Assembly (NCBI GenBank): GCA_046302715.1
Contig: JBKCHQ010000247.1
Span: 1 to 8,886, forward strand
Source: CAMCXT01 sp046302715
Lineage (GTDB): Bacteria > Bacteroidota > Bacteroidia > M30B66
DNA length: 8,886 nt
Direction: 5' to 3'
Position numbers and translations under genes: made by a program. This document shows positions 7,534 through 8,886 of this stretch, one piece after another (position 1 is the stretch's first letter; every line of letters begins with the position of its first letter). Under the pieces are notes generated by a model. It worked only from the letters and a program-made list of their open reading frames with translations, did no database searches and was not told where the DNA came from.

Positions 7534-8886
7534 ATGAATTTTTTCCAATTTTCAGCAACCTTTTTTTTACTCCTGGTTACAAAACTAACTTTTGCCTGGA
7601 ATGCGCCCTCCATTTCATCGCCGGCAGCCGGCTCGGACAACTGGGTGGGCATAACCCTTAACTGGAATTCTGTTAGCGGATCACAGTTTTATCAAGTACA
7701 GATTGATACCACGCCACAATTTAATTCCCCCATCTTATATTCGGCCACAAAGGCCTATATCAATTCCGTTTCTTCCAATAGTGACACCCAAGAGAATCCA
7801 CCGGCACTTCGCTTCGGACAAAACTATTTCTGGCGTGTTCGCGCCTACATCACAGGAGATACATCGGTTTGGACAAATGCTACTTTCGTTACGCGCGATT
7901 ATGTTACTCAATCGTCGCCAGCAATCGGAAGCGATGTGTGGGCAGGAACCACGCTCAATTGGACGCCGCATACTGGGGTGCAATTCTATCAGGTGCAGGC
8001 CGATACCAGCGCCTCGTTTAATTCGCCGGCGTTGCGCGTGCAAACCAACGGTTACGTTAACTCCACCGATGGTAACGGCGATACCCAGCATTACATCACC
8101 GATTTATATTTTGGCACAAACTACAAATGGAGGGTACGGGCCATCAATGCTGTAGATACTACGGCATGGTCGCCGGTGTGGACATTTGTAACGCGCGATT
8201 ATGTTACTCAATCGTCGCCAGCAATCGGAAGCGATGTGTGGGCAGGAACCACGCTCAATTGGACGCCGCATACAGGCGTGCAATTCTATCAGGTGCAAGC
8301 CGATACAAGCGCTGCATTTAACTCGCCTGCGCTACGATTGCAAACCAACGGATACATCAATTCTACCGACGGCAACAGCGATACGCAGTATTTTCTGAGC
8401 GATATTTATTTCGGAGCTACCTATCGTTGGAGAGTGCGGGCCATCAATGCCGTTGATACAACAATGTGGTCTCCGGTATGGACATTTGTAACGCGCGATT
8501 ATGTTTCCTTTAGTTCTCCGTCTAACGGTGCAACAAACGTTAGCCTCAATCCCACTTTAAACTGGACTCCACATACCGGCGTTGGATCGTATACCCTGCA
8601 AGTGGATATAAGCAATTTGTTTAATACTGGAGCATTACAAACCTTCCAGAAACCCTATATAAACTCAACCGATGGCAACAGCGATACCCAACAAGGCATC
8701 AGCGGCCTTGCTGCAAATACCGTTTATTTCTGGCGTGTGCGGGCTAATAATTCGGTGGATAGCTCGGCCTGGACCACACGGTGGTTCAGTACAGGAACAG
8801 CAACACCGCTATTTCCGGGTACGCCAACGCTAAATAGCGAACAGTGTGGTATTGATCAAGTTAGTAACCAGGAACACCAATTGAGT
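7534..8886 (+). CDS. secreted protein with four fibronectin-III-like repeats, 3' end outside window
   Basis: Function unknown; likely a secreted or cell-surface structural/adhesive protein. I translated 451 codons with no stop, open to the right edge. ATG 7534 is the first ATG after an in-frame TAG at 7450. Residues 1-21 look like a Sec signal peptide ending TFA-W, although the n-region lacks basic residues. Four modules of about 100 residues follow (about 20-119, 120-219, 220-319, 320-418). Each has TLNW, a Y-x-x-Q-x-D strand, YINSTDGNSDTQ or a variant, WRVRA and a terminal W; modules are joined by a TRDYV linker. The WRVRA pattern and module size resemble FN3-type beta sandwiches common in Bacteroidetes proteins exported by the type IX system. 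A C-terminal sorting domain would lie beyond the window, so that route is only a guess. After residue 420 the sequence changes (PGTPTLNSEQCG), perhaps opening another domain. Confidence 0.85.
   Translation, partial: MNFFQFSATFFLLLVTKLTFAWNAPSISSPAAGSDNWVGITLNWNSVSGSQFYQVQIDTTPQFNSPILYSATKAYINSVSSNSDTQENPPALRFGQNYFWRVRAYITGDTSVWTNATFVTRDYVTQSSPAIGSDVWAGTTLNWTPHTGVQFYQVQADTSASFNSPALRVQTNGYVNSTDGNGDTQHYITDLYFGTNYKWRVRAINAVDTTAWSPVWTFVTRDYVTQSSPAIGSDVWAGTTLNWTPHTGVQFYQVQADTSAAFNSPALRLQTNGYINSTDGNSDTQYFLSDIYFGATYRWRVRAINAVDTTMWSPVWTFVTRDYVSFSSPSNGATNVSLNPTLNWTPHTGVGSYTLQVDISNLFNTGALQTFQKPYINSTDGNSDTQQGISGLAANTVYFWRVRANNSVDSSAWTTRWFSTGTATPLFPGTPTLNSEQCGIDQVSNQEHQLS
7891..7973 (+). repeat. 83-bp perfect direct repeat, copy 1
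   Basis: This segment, encoding the TRDYV linker and first strands of module 2, is identical base for base to 8191-8273, exactly 300 bp downstream. The identity stops at 7974 (T here, A in the second copy), and flanking codons differ often at third positions. Confidence 0.93.
8191..8273 (+). repeat. 83-bp perfect direct repeat, copy 2
   Basis: Second copy of the block at 7891-7973, at the start of module 3. A shorter identical stretch links it to the next junction: 8179-8205 equals 8479-8505 (27 bp), after which module 4 diverges. Confidence 0.93.

Larger units (their letters stand above)
7594..8790 (+). repeat. tandem array of four roughly 300-bp FN3-like module repeats
   Basis: The period is in frame and close to 100 codons. 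The TGG of WRVRA falls at 7831, 8128, 8428 and 8731 (spacings 297, 300, 303), and the ACGCGC of the TRDYV linker at 7891, 8191 and 8491 (exactly 300 apart). Modules 2 and 3 are the most alike; modules 1 and 4 are more diverged but keep TLNW, SDTQ and WRVRA. The array lies wholly inside the open reading frame starting at 7534. Confidence 0.9.

Noticed and set aside
7735..8398. Overlapping open frames on both strands in the repeat region, some with repeated peptide segments
   Set aside because: They are shadows of the 7534 reading frame; their repeats just mirror the 300-bp DNA period, and they lack signal peptide, codon bias or family motifs.

Overview
The window looks like a chromosomal segment from a Bacteroidota (Bacteroidetes) bacterium. 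The start codons lack convincing Shine-Dalgarno sequences. Several intergenic gaps carry the TAnnTTTG -7 box typical of that phylum's housekeeping sigma factor. The gene set (exported cyclomaltodextrinase-type GH13 enzyme, exported seven-bladed lactonase-like propeller, secreted protein with fibronectin-III-like repeats) also fits. Genus and species cannot be read from the sequence.

Layout. Positions 1-1593 (minus strand) hold the N-terminal 531 codons of NAD-dependent DNA ligase LigA, running off the left edge. A 74-bp divergent gap (1594-1667) with a -7-like box on each strand separates it from a compact plus-strand run: an acetyl-CoA C-acetyltransferase (thiolase, 1668-2846), an NlpC/P60 cysteine peptidase with an N-terminal SH3-like region (2857-3645) and a LOG-family nucleotide phosphoribohydrolase (3659-4234). 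Gaps of 10 and 13 bp suggest one operon. After 48 bp comes an exported GH13 cyclomaltodextrinase/alpha-amylase-like enzyme (4283-6151), then after 41 bp an exported YbhE/6-phosphogluconolactonase-like beta-propeller (6193-7440). A perfect -7 box precedes the last gene (7534 to the right edge, open), a secreted protein made of four FN3-like modules with a 300-bp period.

Functionally the window splits into housekeeping (LigA), a small cytoplasmic metabolic operon (thiolase, probable muropeptide peptidase, LOG), and an envelope/secreted part (GH13, propeller, FN3-like protein). The GH13 and lactonase-like genes may act together on sugars outside the cytoplasm, but no SusC/SusD pair or regulator is present to prove a polysaccharide utilisation locus. 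No tRNA, rRNA, CRISPR array, insertion sequence or convincing terminator was seen. No gap between genes exceeds 100 bp. The most unusual structure is the 300-bp repeat array at the right edge, with an 83-bp block identical between two modules whose flanks have diverged at silent sites. I found no clear previously undescribed multi-gene system.
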